DNA of 64,000 bases from Ariolimax columbianus (GCA_036924085.1 JAVGWX010000018.1:22509964-22573963); one strand, 5' to 3'. Counted from the first letter of the stretch, positions 43,501 through 55,809 are shown. Notes: generated by a model from the sequence alone, not told the origin. A program made the numbers and translations.

Positions 43501-46500
43501 TAATGTGTGCCGGGTGGTTTGCGTATGAACTGTAATGTGTGCCGGGTGGTTTGCGTATGGACTGTAATGTGTGCCGGGTGGTTTGCGTATGGACTGTAAT
43601 GTGTGCCGGGTGGTTTGCGTATGGACTGTAATGTGTGCCGGGTGGTTTGCGTATGAACTGTAATGTGTGCCGGGTGGTTTGCGTATGAACTGTAATGTGT
43701 GCCGGGTGGTTTGCGTATGAACTGTAATGTGTGCCGGGTGGTTTGCGTATGGACTGTAATGTGTGCCGGGTGGTTTGCGTATGGACTGTAATGTGTGCCG
43801 GGTGCTTTGCGTATGGACTGTAATGTGTGCCGGGTGCTTTGCGTATGGACTGTAATGTGTGCCGGGTGCTTTGCGTATGGACTGTAATGTGTGCCGGGTG
43901 CTTTGCGTATGGACTGTAATGTGTGCCGGGTGGTTTGCGTATGGACTGTAATGTGTGCCGGGTGGTTTGCGTATGGACTGTAATGTGTGCCGGGTGGTTT
44001 GCGTATGGACTGTAATGTGTGCCGGGTGGTTTGCGTATGGACTGTAATGTGTGCCGGGTGGTTTACGTATGAACTGTAATGTGTGCCGGGTGGTTTGCGT
44101 ATGGACTGTAATGTGTGCCGGGTGGTTTGCGTATGGACTGTAATGTGTGCCGGGTGGTTTGCGTATGGACTGTAATGTGTGCCGGGTGGTTTGCGTATGA
44201 ACTGTAATGTGTGCCGGGTGGTTTGCGTATGGACTGTAATGTGTGCCGAGTGGTTTGCGTATGAACTGTAATGTGTGCCGGGTGGTTTGCGTATGGACTG
44301 TAATGTGTGCCGGGTGCTTTGCGTATGGACTGTAATGTGTGCCGGGTGCTTTGCGTATGAACTGTAATGTGTGCCGGGTGCTTTGCGTATGGACTGTAAT
44401 GTGTGCCGGGTGCTTTGCGTATGGACTGTAATGTGTGCCGGGTGCTTTGCGTATGGACTGCAATGTGTGCCGGGTGGTTTGCGTATGAACTGTAATGTGT
44501 GCCGGGTGCTTTGCGTATGGACTGTAATGTGTGCCGGGTGGTTTGCGTATGGACTGTAATGTGTGCCGGGTGGTTTGCGTATGGACTGTAATGTGTGCCG
44601 GGTGGTTTGCGTATGGACTGTAATGTGTGCCGGGTGGTTTGCGTATGGACTGTAATGTGTGCCGGGTGGTTTGCGTATGAACTGTAATGTGTGCCGGGTG
44701 GTTTGCGTATGGACTGTAATGTGTGCCGGGTGGTTTGCGTATGGACTGTAATGTGTGCCGGGTGGTTTGCGTATGGACTGTAATGTGTGCCGGGTGGTTT
44801 GCGTATGAACTGTAATGTGTGCCGGGTGGTTTGCGTATGGACTGTAATGTGTGCCGGGTGGTTTGCGTATGGACTGTAATGTGTGCCGGGTGGTTTGCGT
44901 ATGAACTGTAATGTGTGCCGGGTGCTTTGCGTATGGACTGTAATGTGTGCCGGGTGCTTTGCGTATGGACTGTAATGTGTGCCGGGTGCTTTGCGTATGG
45001 ACTGTTATGTGTGCCGGGTGGTTTGCGTATGGACTGTAATGTGTGCCGGGTGGTTTGCGTATGGACTGTAATGTGTGCCGGGTGCTTTGCGTATGGACTG
45101 TAATGTGTGCCGGGTGGTTTGCGTATGGACTGTAATGTGTGCCGGGTGGTTTGCGTATGGACTGTAATGTGTGCCGGGTGGTTTGCGTATGGACTGTAAT
45201 GTGTGGCGGGTGGTTTGCGTATGGACTGTAATGTGTGCCGGGTGGTTTGCGTATGGACTGTAATGTGTGCCGGGTGGTTTGCGTATGGACTGTAATGTGT
45301 GCCGGGTGGTTTGCGTATGGACTGTAATGTGTGACGGGTGGTTTGCGTATGGACTGTAATGTGTGCCGGGTGGTTTGCGTATGGACTGTAATGTGTGCCG
45401 GGTGGTTTGCGTATGGACTGTAATGTGTGCCGGGTGGTTTGCGTATGGACTGTAATGTGTGCCGGGTGGTTTGCGTATGGACTGTAATGTGTGCCGGGTG
45501 GTTTGCGTATGGACTGTAATGTGTGCCGCGTGGTTTGCGTATGGACTGTAATGTGTGCCGGGTGGTTTGCGTATGGACTGTAATGTGTGCCGGGTGGTTT
45601 GCGAATGGACTGTAATGTGTGCCGGGTGGTTTGCGTATGGACTGTAATGTGTGCCGGGTGGTTTGCGTATGGACTGTAATGTGTGCCGGGTGGTTTGCGT
45701 ATGAACTGTAATGTGTGCCGGGTGGTTTGCGTATGAACTGTAATGTGTGCCGGGTGCTTTGCGTATGGACTGTAATGTGTGCCGGGTGGTTTGCGTATGA
45801 ACTGTAATGTGTGCCGGGTGGTTTGCGTATGAACTGTAATGTGTGCCGGGTGGTTTGCGTATGAACTGTAATGTGTGCCGGGTGCTTTGCGTATGGACTG
45901 TAATGTGTGCCGGGTGCTTTGCGTATGGACTGTAATGTGTGCCAGGTTGTTTGCGTATGGACTGTAATGTGTGCCGGGTGCTTTGCGTATGAACTGTAAT
46001 GTGTGCCGGGTGCTTTGCGTATGGACTGTAATGTGTGCCGGGTGCTTTGCGTATGGACTGTAATGTGTGCCGGGTGGTTTGCGTATGGACTGTAATGTGT
46101 GCCGGGTGGTTTGCGTATGAACTGTAATGTGTGCCGGGTGCTTTGCGTATGGACTGTAATGTGTGCCGGGTGCTTTGCGTATGGACTGTAATGTGTGCCG
46201 GGTGCTTTGCGTATGGACTGTAATGTGTGCCGGGTGGTTTGCGTATGGACTGTAATGTGTGCCGGGTGGTTTGCGTATGGACTAATGTGTGCCGGGTGGT
46301 TTGCGTATGGACTGTAATGTGTGCCGGGTGGTTTGCGTATGAACTGTAATGTGTGCCGGGTGGTTTGCGTATGGACTGTAATGTGTCGGGTGGTTTGCGT
46401 ATGGACTGTAATGTGTGCCGGGTGGTTTGCGTATGGACTGTAATGTGTGCCGGTTGGTTTGCGTATGAACTGTAATGTGTGCCGGGTGGTTTGCGTATGG

Positions 46501-49500
46501 ACTGTAATGTGTGCCGGGTGGTTTGCGTATGAACTGTAATGTGTGCCGGGTGGTTTGCGTATGGACTGTAATGTGTGCCGGGTGCTTTGCGTATGGACTG
46601 TAATGTGTGCCGGGTGCTTTGCGTATGGACTGTAATGTGTGCCGGGTGCTTTGCGTATGGACTGTAATGTGTGCCGGGTGGTTTGCGTATGGACTGTAAT
46701 GTGTGCCGGGTGCTTTGCGTATGGACTGTAATGTGTGCCGGGTGGTTTGCGTATGGACTGTAATGTGTGCCGGGTGGTTTGCGTATGGACTGTAATGTGT
46801 GCCGGGTGGTTTGCGTATGGACTGTAATGTGTGCCGGGCCGGGTGCTTTGCGTATGGACTGTAATGTGTGCCGGGTGGTTTGCGTATGGACTGTAATGTG
46901 TGCCGGGTGGTTTGCGTATGGACTGTAATGTGTGCCGGGTGCTTTGCGTATGGACTGTAATGTGTGCCGGGTGCTTTGCGTATGGACTGTAATGTGTGCC
47001 GGGTGCTTTGCGTATGGACTGTAATGTGTGCCGGGTGCTTTGCGTATGGACTGTAATGTGTGCCGGGTGGTTTGCGTATGGACTGTAATGTGTGCCGGGT
47101 GGTTTGCGTATGGACTGTAATGTGTGCCGGGTGGTTTGCGTATGAACTGTAATGTGTGCCGGGTGGTTTGCGTATGGACTGTAATGTGTGCCGGGTGGTT
47201 TGCGTATGGACTGTAATGTGTGCCGGGTGGTTTGCGTATGGACTGTAATGTGTGCCGGGTGGTTTGCGTATGAACTGTAATGTGTGCCGGGTGGTTTGCG
47301 TATGGACTGTAATGTGTGCCGGGTGGTTTGCGTATGAACTGTAATGTGTGCCGGGTGGTTTGCGTATGGACTGTAATGTGTGCCGGGTGGTTTGCGTATG
47401 GACTGTAATGTGTGCCGGGTGCTTTGCGTATGGACTGTAATGTGTGCCGGGTGCTTTGCGTATGGACTGTAATGTGTGCCGGGTGGTTTGCGTATGGACT
47501 GTAATGTGTGCCGGGTGCTTTGCGTATGGACTGTAATGTGTGCTGGGTGGTTTGCGTATGGACTGTAATGTGTGCCGGGTGCTTTGCGTATGGACTGTAA
47601 TGTGTGCCGGGTGCTTTGCGTATGGACTGTAATGTGTGCCGGGTGCTTTGCGTATGGACTGTAATGTGTGCCGGGTGCTTTGCATATGGACTGTAATGTG
47701 TGCCGGGTGGTTTGCGTATGGACTGTAATGTGTGCCGGGTGCTTTGCGTATGGACTGTAATGTGTGCCGGGTGCTTTGCGTATGGACTGTAATGTGTGCC
47801 GGGTGCTTTGCGTATGGACTGTAATGTGTGCCGGGTGCTTTGCGTATGGACTGTAATGTGTGCCGGGTGCTTTGCGTATGGACTGTAATGTGTGCCGGGT
47901 GGTTTGCGTATGGACTGTAATGTGTGCCGGGTGGTTTGCGTATGGACTGTAATGTGTGCCAGGTGGTTTGCGTATGGACTGTAATGTGTGCCGGGTGGTT
48001 TGCGTATGGACTGTAATGTGTGCCGGGTGGTTTGCGTATGGACTGTAATGTGTGCCGGGCGGTTTGCGTATGGACTGTAATGTGTGCCGGGTGGTTTGCG
48101 TATGGACTGTAATATGTGCCGGGTGGTTTGCGTATGGACTGTAATGTGTGCCGGGTGGTTTGCGTATGGACTGTAATGTGTGCCGGGTGGTTTGCGTATG
48201 GACTGTAATGTGTGCCGGGTGGTTTGCGTATGGACTGTAATGTGTGCCGGGTGGTTTGCGTATGGACTGTAATGTGTGCCGGGTGGTTTGCGTATGGACT
48301 GTAATGTGTGCCGGGTGGTTTGCGTATGGACTGTAATGTGTGCCGGGTGGTTTGCGTATGAACTGTAATGTGTGCCGGGTGGTTTGCGTATGAACTGTAA
48401 TGTGTGCCGGGTGCTTTGCGTATGGACTGTAATGTGTGCCGGGTGGTTTGCGTATGGACTGTAATGTGTGCCGGGTGGTTTGCGTATGAACTGTAATGTG
48501 TGCCGGGTGGTTTGCGTATGAACTGTAATGTGTGCCGGGTGCTTTGCGTATGGACTGTAATGTGTGCCGGGTGCTTTGCGTATGGACTGTAATGTGTGCC
48601 AGGTGGTTTGCGTATGGACTGTAATGTGTGCCGGGTGCTTTGCGTATGAACTGTAATGTGTGCCGGGTGCTTTGCGTATGGACTGTAATGTGTGCCGGGT
48701 GCTTTGCGTATGGACTGTAATGTGTGCCGGGTGGTTTGCGTATGGACTGTAATGTGTGCCGGGTGGTTTGCGTATGAACTGTAATGTGTGCCGGGTGCTT
48801 TGCGTATGGACTGTAATGTGTGCCGGGTGGTTTGCGTATGGACTGTAATGTGTGCCGGGTGGTTTGCGTATGGACTGTAATGTGTGCCGGGTGCTTTGCG
48901 TATGGACTGTAATGTGTGCCGGGTGCTTTGCGTATGGACTGTAATGTGTGCCGGGTGGTTTGCGTATGGACTGTAATGTGTGCCGGGTGGTTTGCGTATG
49001 GACTGTAATGTGTGCCGGGTGGTTTGCGTATGGACTGTAATGTGTGCCGGGTGGTTTGCGTATGAACTGTAATGTGTGCCGGGTGGTTTGCGTATGGACT
49101 GTAATGTGTGCCGGGTGGTTTGCGTATCGACTGTAATGTGTGCCGGGTGGTTTGCGTATGGACTGTAATGTGTGCCGGGTGGTTTGCGTATGAACTGTAA
49201 TGTGTGCCGGGTGGTTTGCGTATGGACTGTAATGTGTGCCGGGTGGTTTGCGTATGAACTGTAATGTGTGCCGGGTGGTTTGCGTATGGACTGTAATGTG
49301 TGCCGGGTGCTTTGCGTATGGACTGTAATGTGTGCCGGGTGCTTTGCGTATGGACTGTAATGTGTGCCGGGTGCTTTGCGTATGGACTGTAATGTGTGCC
49401 GGGTGGTTTGCGTATGGACTGTAATGTGTGCCGGGTGGTTTGCGTATGGACTGTAATGTGTGCCGGGTGGTTTGCGTATGAACTGTAATGTGTGCCGGGT

Positions 49501-50404
49501 GGTTTGCGTATGGACTGTAATGTGTGCCGGGTGGTTTGCGTATGGACTGTAATGTGTGCCGGGTGGTTTGCGTATGGACTGTAATGTGTGCCGGGTGGTT
49601 TGCGTATGAACTGTAATGTGTGCCGGGTGGTTTGCGTATGGACTGTAATGTGTGCCGGGTGGTTTGCGTATGAACTGTAATGTGTGCCGGGTGGTTTGCG
49701 TATGGACTGTAATGTGTGCCGGGTGCTTTGCGTATGGACTGTAATGTGTGCCGGGTGCTTTGCGTATGGACTGTAATGTGTGCCGGGTGCTTTGCGTATG
49801 GACTGTAATGTGTGCCGGGTGGTTTGCGTATGGACTGTAATGTGTGCCGGGTGGTTTGCGTATGGACTGTAATGTGTGCCGGGTGCTTTGCGTATGGACT
49901 GTAATGTGTGCCGGGTGGTTTGCGTATGGACTGTAATGTGTGCCGGGTGGTTTGCGTATGGACTGTAATGTGTGCCGGGTGGTTTGCGTATGGACTGTAA
50001 TGTGTGGCGGGTGGTTTGCGTATGGACTGTAATGTGTGCCGGGTGGTTTGCGTATGGACTGTAATGTGTGCCGGGTGGTTTGCGTATGGACTGTAATGTG
50101 TGCCAGGTGGTTTGCGTATGGACTGTAATGTGTGACGGGTGGTTTGCGTATGGACTGTAATGTGTGCCGGGTGGTTTGCGTATGGACTGTAATGTGTGCC
50201 GGGTGGTTTGCGTATGAACTGTAATGTGTGCCGGGTGGTTTGCGTATGAACTGTAATGTGTGCCGGGTGCTTTGCGTATGGACTGTAATGTGTGCCGGGT
50301 GGTTTGCGTATGGACTGTAATGTGTGCCGGGTGCTTTGCGTATGGACTGTAATGTGTGCCGGGTGCTTTGCGTATGGACTGTAATGTGTGCCGGGTGCTT
50401 TGCG
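34525..50404. repeat. 32-bp satellite array, about 496 monomers, 15.9 kb
   Basis: The monomer is GTGGTTTGCGTATGGACTGT followed by AATGTGTGCCGG. The phase holds over the whole block with a few small indels (for example near 46,283, 46,387 and 46,838). Main variants are GTGG or GTGC at the start and GGACTG or GAACTG in the middle. The minus strand has no stop in any frame of the monomer, giving false ORFs of 1,545 to 3,828 codons (a 32-residue period spanning three monomers). The plus strand meets TAA once per 96 bp in each frame. Blocks of 50, 90-92 and 150 monomers are duplicated. The array ends at TGCTTTGCG before AGGTCTATGTG. Confidence 0.98.
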
Positions 50405-50984
50405 GAGGTCTATGTGTATGACACGGACAAGAATAGCACCACTGCCCCACAGAGAGCATGTCGTTAGAGGCGACTAAGTGTATGACAAGGCATACCACAG
50501 GCAAGGTTAGGTGGTTTGTTAAGAACAACATAGACGGCACCTAACAAGCTGCGGGTCTATTTTGCTCTAGTGTTTAAGTCTATTAAGATGAACTCGCACA
50601 TCAGTTAACCATCCTCCATAGTGGAGTAATAAGCTGCTCGAGCCTAGCCCGCTAAGCAGGAAATATTCCTCATTGCTACATCCAGCTCACACCAGAGATG
50701 GTACCTTCACGGGGGCTTATGCCATTTTAGAAGTACAGGTCAACTAATTCTAAAACCAAGATTGTAATGTTTGCTATTCGACCAGGAATTACCGCATTCG
50801 CTGGAACCAGACTTGCACTCCAAAAGATGCTCGTTAAAGGGATTAATGTGTACTCATTCAAATTACGCGAGCCGGGTAGTGGGTAAGCTGGGGCCATTGC
50901 TTCTGCTGGCTCCAGGCACAATTTTTCAATAGATCATCGTTCAAGGTTTGTGTATTTTTATTTCTTGCGTTGGCCTAATTTCTC
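50405..50984. other. Unassigned interval right of the satellite
   Basis: No element border is recognisable at the satellite edge. The first 150 bp (ACACGGACAAGAATAGCACC and on) match nothing else in the window that I can see. A 64-codon minus-strand frame is not recognised. Confidence 0.45.
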
Positions 50985-51200
50985 TATTCCTCAAGCCGGT
51001 GTGCCTTGCACTGTGGTTTTTATTTTACGCCTGTTGACCCAATGCATCCGACTTCAGCATATGTAAGGGTCTGCTTCCTTCTAAATGTTCTAAGGGTTTG
51101 CTTCCCCGAGGTAAGGGCCGGTGCTGTGATGGGGATCGAACCCAGCACCTTCAGTTGTTAGCCGTGTCACATAACCACTAGCGCACGCTGTCACCATGTG
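50985..51200 (-). mobile_element. tRNA-derived SINE (type 1), minus copy
   Basis: The plus strand reads GCACTGTGGTTTTTATTTTA, CGCCTGTTGACCCAATGCAT, AGGGTCTGCTTCCTTCT, then GCTGTGATGGGGATCGAACC and GTGTCACATAACCACTAGCG. Complemented, these give the body, B box and A box of the SINE at 9,936. No clear target-site duplication was found. Confidence 0.8.
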
Positions 51201-51326
51201 TTAAGTGTAGACATTCAAATTAAAGAGAATTCCGAAAGAGTCATTACTTCCCTCTGATGGTAGTAGGTAAGGTGCGTGTCTGGATGCGGTTGATGTTTAT
51301 CATTCTTCCTCTTCAGAATCGAGCCA

Positions 51327-51666
51327 AAGATGCAGCACAGTGAATGAGCTGACAGCAGCCAGCGACTCATAGCTGACTGCTTGATTCAGGATCAGTGAAG
51401 GAAAGCTGACCAAGACCATATTCCGTCCCCAAGCGACGGTCCTGGAGACAAGCTGCACAGAGAACACGGATCGGTGTGGGAAGGCAGACTGGTTAACCAA
51501 CAAAGCCAGCTGAAATAGGATGTGTCGAGTGGAAAGGTTCACATATAACAGCCAAGCTATAAACTACGACACAAAAGAAGAAGAAGAAGAAGAAGAAGAA
51601 GAAGAAGGACAAGGAGGAAGAAGAAGAAGAAGAAGAAGAAGAAGAAGAAGAAGAAGAACAAGAACA
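51327..51666 (+). mobile_element. GAA-tailed SINE-like element with 12-bp TSD
   Basis: It carries ATGAGCTGACAGCAGCCAGC, CTGACCAAGACC, AACAAAGCCAGCTGAAATAG and a degraded core (TGTCGAGTGGAAAGGTTCAC, CCAAGCTATAAACTACGACA). The tail is about 90 bp of AAG triplets. Flanks AGAATCGAGCCA (51,315-51,326) and AGAATCGAACCA (51,667-51,678) form a 12-bp duplication with one mismatch. The segment between TACGACACAAAA and the tail is deleted compared with the 2.5-kb copy. Confidence 0.82.
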
Positions 51667-51679
51667 AGAACAAGAATCG

Positions 51680-52760
51680 AACCACGACCTCTCCCGTTAC
51701 AAACATGACAGGCATGTCGGCACCGTTGAAATTCGATAAACAAGATCAAGGAAGACAACGCAGCCGGCACACGATATCAAGCGATGATGAAGAGTCTACC
51801 CCAAATGAAAACATTCTTTGACCATCGGTTTAGACTCATCCCTGTGACCAAGAGGTTACCGTGCCCTATGACCCGTCCCCGAATTACATTTGTCGGGCCT
51901 AATTCGTGTCCGAATTACCAAAGCTGCCTCTCACCTTTGAATTCCAATCTCCCCTGAACTGATTCAACTGCCGGCACTATCTACCTGCGGGTTACCATAA
52001 CATGTCTGAGACCACTGCTGTCGCCGCCAAAGATCACCCGTCGTCACCATCTTCATTGAGGCCCGTTGTTGAAGTTCTAAAGACTGTTTTTTGTAATAAC
52101 ACGCCCAATGGGTCAGCGACCATAGCCTCCGATGATGATAATAACCATTCAAGTTGATTCCGAACGCTGCCCCGTCAACTATGTAGCACAACAATGGGTG
52201 TTTAGCTTGTTGCTCGCCGTCACGGCGATGTACGGGGACTTTGAAGGATGTGGAGTTTCGTCTCTGAATCGAATCTCTGGGCCATTGTTCCACGTTCAGC
52301 ATGGGGATTCCCCTCATATCCAGGAGCCTATCTTTGAACCCAGGCTCTTTGAATGTATAGCCCTCCTTATACTAGAAAAGTAGCGAGCTCTTTAAATTCT
52401 AGAACGTCCAAGTTCATCTGTACCACCCACTGCGGTCAAATGTAACTAGGGAAAGGGCTACATCATTTATATATTCAATCAATTGATCAAAAAACCGTTC
52501 TGTTCCCTGCAGAGCACATGCATTCAACAAATTCGCGACAAGTACTCTGGTCCTGCACTGTGTTTGAGCCACCTTTCTAGATCCTTCATCACCACTTCAG
52601 TGTCTGTCTAGAGCTCTATTATCCACGTCCGATTTGGTCTACCTCTTTTTCTCTTGTTGGACTCCAAGTAAAATATAAGGAAGCATCTATATTTATAATG
52701 TTCTAGTAATGTACGTCTGTTCGTGGGAAATTCTCCAACATACACATATTATCTACTCGA
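51680..52760. other. Unassigned interval
   Basis: About 1.1 kb without tandem repeats. A minus-strand frame of 117 codons (51,964-52,317) and a plus-strand frame of 83 codons (52,132-52,383) overlap, and neither has a motif I know. This is one of the longest stretches in the window that I cannot tie to a repeat. Confidence 0.4.
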
Positions 52761-52771
52761 TTGTTATATAT

Positions 52772-53050
52772 AAGTAATGTAAAGATCCCGTTAGCACGCC
52801 AGTGTGGTATATTGGGAATAATGTGTTAGGCCCATATTTTTCTTGACCAACGGCACAATAGGGTTGACGTGGTCAACAACACACCGGTCGCATTGACGTT
52901 CCCAGATTAGTTTGGTACCCAATTTTGTTAAGTTGGGTCGACCCCAGTGGCCGTTTAGTAATCGGACAAATCCCACACCAACTGAGGACTGAACCACGGT
53001 CGTCCAGCTGGGAAGCCAGCGCACGAACCACTACGCTAACCTCGGCTCGT
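52772..53050 (-). mobile_element. tRNA-derived SINE (type 2) with 11-bp TSD
   Basis: The minus strand starts CGAGCCGAGGTTAGCGTAGT, GGTTCGTGCGCTGGCTTCCC (A-box side), GACCGTGGTTCAGTCCTCAG (B box, slightly drifted), then a body with GGCCACTGGGGTCGACCCAA and CGTGCTAACGGGATCTTTAC at the end. Flanks TTGTTATATAT (52,761-52,771) and TTGTTACATAT (53,051-53,061) are an 11-bp duplication with one mismatch. Only one copy is in the window. Confidence 0.75.
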
Positions 53051-53059
53051 TTGTTACAT

Positions 53060-53520
53060 ATGGTAGAACAAATATGTTAACTGTAACTTGTCAAGTTGTG
53101 CATGTGGCTATCGACCGCATCATGTAAAGCCATTGCTAGAGCGACTGTCAGTGACAGCACCCATATACATATATGGTGACTGCCTATAATGGATGCCTTA
53201 ATCCTTACATGTATTGAACATGTTAATGAATGCAGGGTTATTATTAACATATACGCCATCATAGAAGGAGTTGCGTAAACAATCAAAAACGTATCTATCC
53301 TGCGCAAGGGCATGTGAAACCTAGCGTCTGATACCTACAGTAATCAAGAAGCTGGATGCTGCTGCCACCTAATGACGCCCTAAGAAAACACCAACTACAT
53401 TTTTCGGCTATCCCATATCAGTTTGTGACCTACTTGCTGACATACCACTGTACTTGTGTTTTACATTTTTCTACAGGATAGGGAAGCTGGCTGCCCAATG
53501 CTACTTTGTCCCCTCTTGAG
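53060..53520. other. Mostly unassigned; partner of the 32.8-kb repeat
   Basis: 53,310-53,455 (AGAAGCTGGATGCTGCTGCC, CATATCAGTTTGTGACCTAC) aligns with 32,812-32,960. The remainder is not recognised. Confidence 0.5.
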
Positions 53521-54048
53521 TGACAGGTTGCGTTGTTGTTTGCGAATGCCCACAATGAGTAGGTTTCTCTTTTGTACGTCCTGAAAGGGACGTTAAGTGG
53601 CTGGGTTGCAGTAACTTTCCTCACATCCTGAGCGTGCTGATGAAGGTGGACTTGGGTTCTCCAGGCGGTTGTACTATGCTTGGCTTCAGCTGCATGTCGC
53701 TCACTACTACGGGGATCACATCGATCCCTCACCTTGTTAGCCAGGCTGCCATGAAAACAGATCGTTTCCCAGGGAGGGCTACAGGGAAACCGAGGTGAGG
53801 GTCTTGGCCAGTATGTTGTGCCTGACCCTTACTAACATATCTGATTAGTATATTTTGTCTGACCCTGACTAGCATGTCTGATCAGTATTTTTTGCCTGAC
53901 CCTCACTAAAATGTCTGATCAGTATATTTTGCCTGACCCTGACTAACATGTCTGATCAGTATGTTTTGCCTGACCCTCACTAACATGTCTGATCAGTATA
54001 TTTTGCCTGACCAGACTTTAGTCTTCCTCTCCTGACTGACAGGTTACG
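53521..54048 (+). mobile_element. Minisatellite-bearing element, 5-6 units, with flanking 12-bp direct repeat
   Basis: The body is complete (GTTTGCGAATGCCCACAATG, TCCTCACATCCTGAGCGTGC, GGCGGTTGTACTATGCTTGG, GTCGCTCACTACTACGGGGA). The array starts near 53,810 with TGTCTGATCAGTATATTTTG units, and the end is GACCAGACTTTAGTCTTCC. The words TGACAGGTTGCG (53,521-53,532) and TGACAGGTTACG (54,037-54,048) flank it and may be a target-site duplication or part of the element ends. The body frame encodes TMLGFSCMSLTTTGITSI and is open. Confidence 0.85.
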
Positions 54049-54239
54049 GTGTTAAAATTATGTACTCCCCTTACGGGTTCCTGCAGCTCGCGGAATTATC
54101 CTGACAAACAACTGATTCAACTGATGCAAAGGAAAATACCACAGAAGTTATCAGTACACGAACATGCAAGTGCTTGCTTGTGTGAGAAAAGCTCAAACAA
54201 AAGTTTATCGCACGAGAATTGGCCACTGAAAACAGATGT

Positions 54240-54990
54240 CATAAATGCTTCCCACGAAAAGATTCCACATAGAACCACCCAGATGCAGAAAAATACTAAC
54301 ATCTAAAAAGCATACAGGAAAAAATCAAAAGAAAAGTACCCACAGAGAATAATACCCTCACAAAAAAATACTAACATCTAAAAAGCATACAGGAAAAAAT
54401 CAAAAGAAAAGTACCCACACAGAATAATACTCCCACAGAAAAATTCCATAAACATAGAAATACTGAGATTAAAAAATACACATATAAAAAAAACACACAA
54501 ATAACAACACCCCCAATCCCCCTAATTTCCAGCCAGAAGAAAATGTCCGTGAAGGAAAATAAAAATACCCACATAAAAATTGCTCACACCGAAAAAACAC
54601 CCAGTTCGAAAATGTGAGAGCAGGAATGTACCCACATAAAAATTGCTCACACCGAAAAAACACCCAGTTCGAAAATGTGAGAGCAGGAATGTACCCACAT
54701 AAAAATTGCTCACACCGAAAAAACACCCAGTTCGAAAATGTGAGAGCAGGAATGTACCCACATAAAAATTGCTCACACCGAAAAAACACCCAGTTCGAAA
54801 ATGTGAGAGCAGGAAAGTACCCACATAAAAATTGCTCAAACCGGAAAAACACCCAGTTCGAAAATACCCAAAGAAAAATTACTCACACATAAAAAAAAAT
54901 CCCTCCATGAAAATATATCCCCAATGAAAAATGTCCGTACAGGACAATACTCCAACAAAAATTACTCCCATGGAAAACTGTAATTTCAAC
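54240..54990. repeat. A-rich complex tandem region including a 63-bp repeat
   Basis: Five units of 63 bp (ACCCACATAAAAATTGCTCA, CACCGAAAAAACACCCAGTT, CGAAAATGTGAGAGCAGG) lie at about 54,566-54,870. To the left, a block of about 74 bp (ACTAACATCTAAAAAGCATA) is duplicated at 54,296 and 54,370. The whole region is built from degenerate words of about 20 bp of the type GAAAAATACCCACA. 63 is 21 codons, so false repeat proteins appear on both strands. Confidence 0.88.
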
Positions 54991-55290
54991 AATTTCGTTT
55001 TTATTCTATACGATTATTTTTATATAACATATTCCGTAAAAAATGGAAGTATAAAATATTTATATTAACATAAATATGCCATTTTTTTAAAGGTAAATGA
55101 AAATGGTTGTATAGAAAATTACAGGAAGTGAAATTCTGTTTTTATTTCAACTAACGAATTTTCTGACTAACTCTATTTGACATTTATTTGCGATTTTTTT
55201 TTTTTTTAAATATTTTCTGTGTTGATATTTTTCTGTGAGTAATTCTCTGAACATGCATTTTTTATGAGCATTTATGCCATAAAGGGGATA
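54991..55290. other. Unassigned AT-rich interval
   Basis: Very AT-rich, with T runs near 55,195-55,207. Nothing recognised. Confidence 0.4.
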
Positions 55291-55294
55291 AGAT

Positions 55295-55615
55295 GCTAAG
55301 CAGTGCATGAGTTGTCAGCAACCCAAAGCTGACTGCTAGTGAAAGGACCAGCGACCAAGAGCTGCTAGGACCCTCCTCCAGCTGCACATGGTGCTCCTGG
55401 AAAACAGGCTGCAACAGAGCAGACTAAGGAGAAGGGGCCGAAAATGACTGCTCAAGTCAGATGTGTCGGACCGAAAGGTGCAAATACTGCAGTCAAGCTG
55501 TAAACTACGACACAGCACATTCTGTTCTCCGGACTACTTCCTGCTACGTGCAAAGCCCTTTTCATGACTTGGTAGCGGGAGTTTGAGATCGATATACCAA
55601 GAGGAAGAAGATAGA
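55295..55615 (+). mobile_element. GAA-tailed SINE-like element, near full length
   Basis: It holds GTGCATGAGTTGTCAGCAAC, GGACCAGCGACCAAGAGCTG, CTCCTGGAAAACAGGCTGCA and GTCGGACCGAAAGGTGCAAA. It continues with AGTCAAGCTGTAAACTACGA and GACTTGGTAGCGGGAGTTTG, ending GAGGAAGAAGATAGAAG. It is among the least diverged copies. No target-site duplication was found by eye. Confidence 0.82.
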
Positions 55616-55689
55616 AGAAATACATTTTGTGGTACTTGTATCGTGAGCGAGTTTATCTGGTGGTCAAATGTTTGGGCTCAGGTTTCCCT

Positions 55690-55809
55690 AATTCATGTCC
55701 TTCGTGCAGTGAGGAGCACTCTTGAACTGCAGGAGTAGGGTTCGATCCCGTAGTTACCTATTGCCACATGTTTTTTCCCCCTAAGTTATTTCATGGACGG
55801 CTCTGAGAA

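Noticed and set aside
34525..50404. Centromeric satellite
   Set aside because: Size and homogenisation would allow it, but there is no chromosomal context, no CENP-B-like box recognised, and the array is flanked by ordinary dispersed repeats within 16 kb. Not claimed.
54469..54892. Phe/Cys-rich or Lys-rich repeat proteins on both strands
   Set aside because: 63-bp tandem repeat with period divisible by three, open on both strands.
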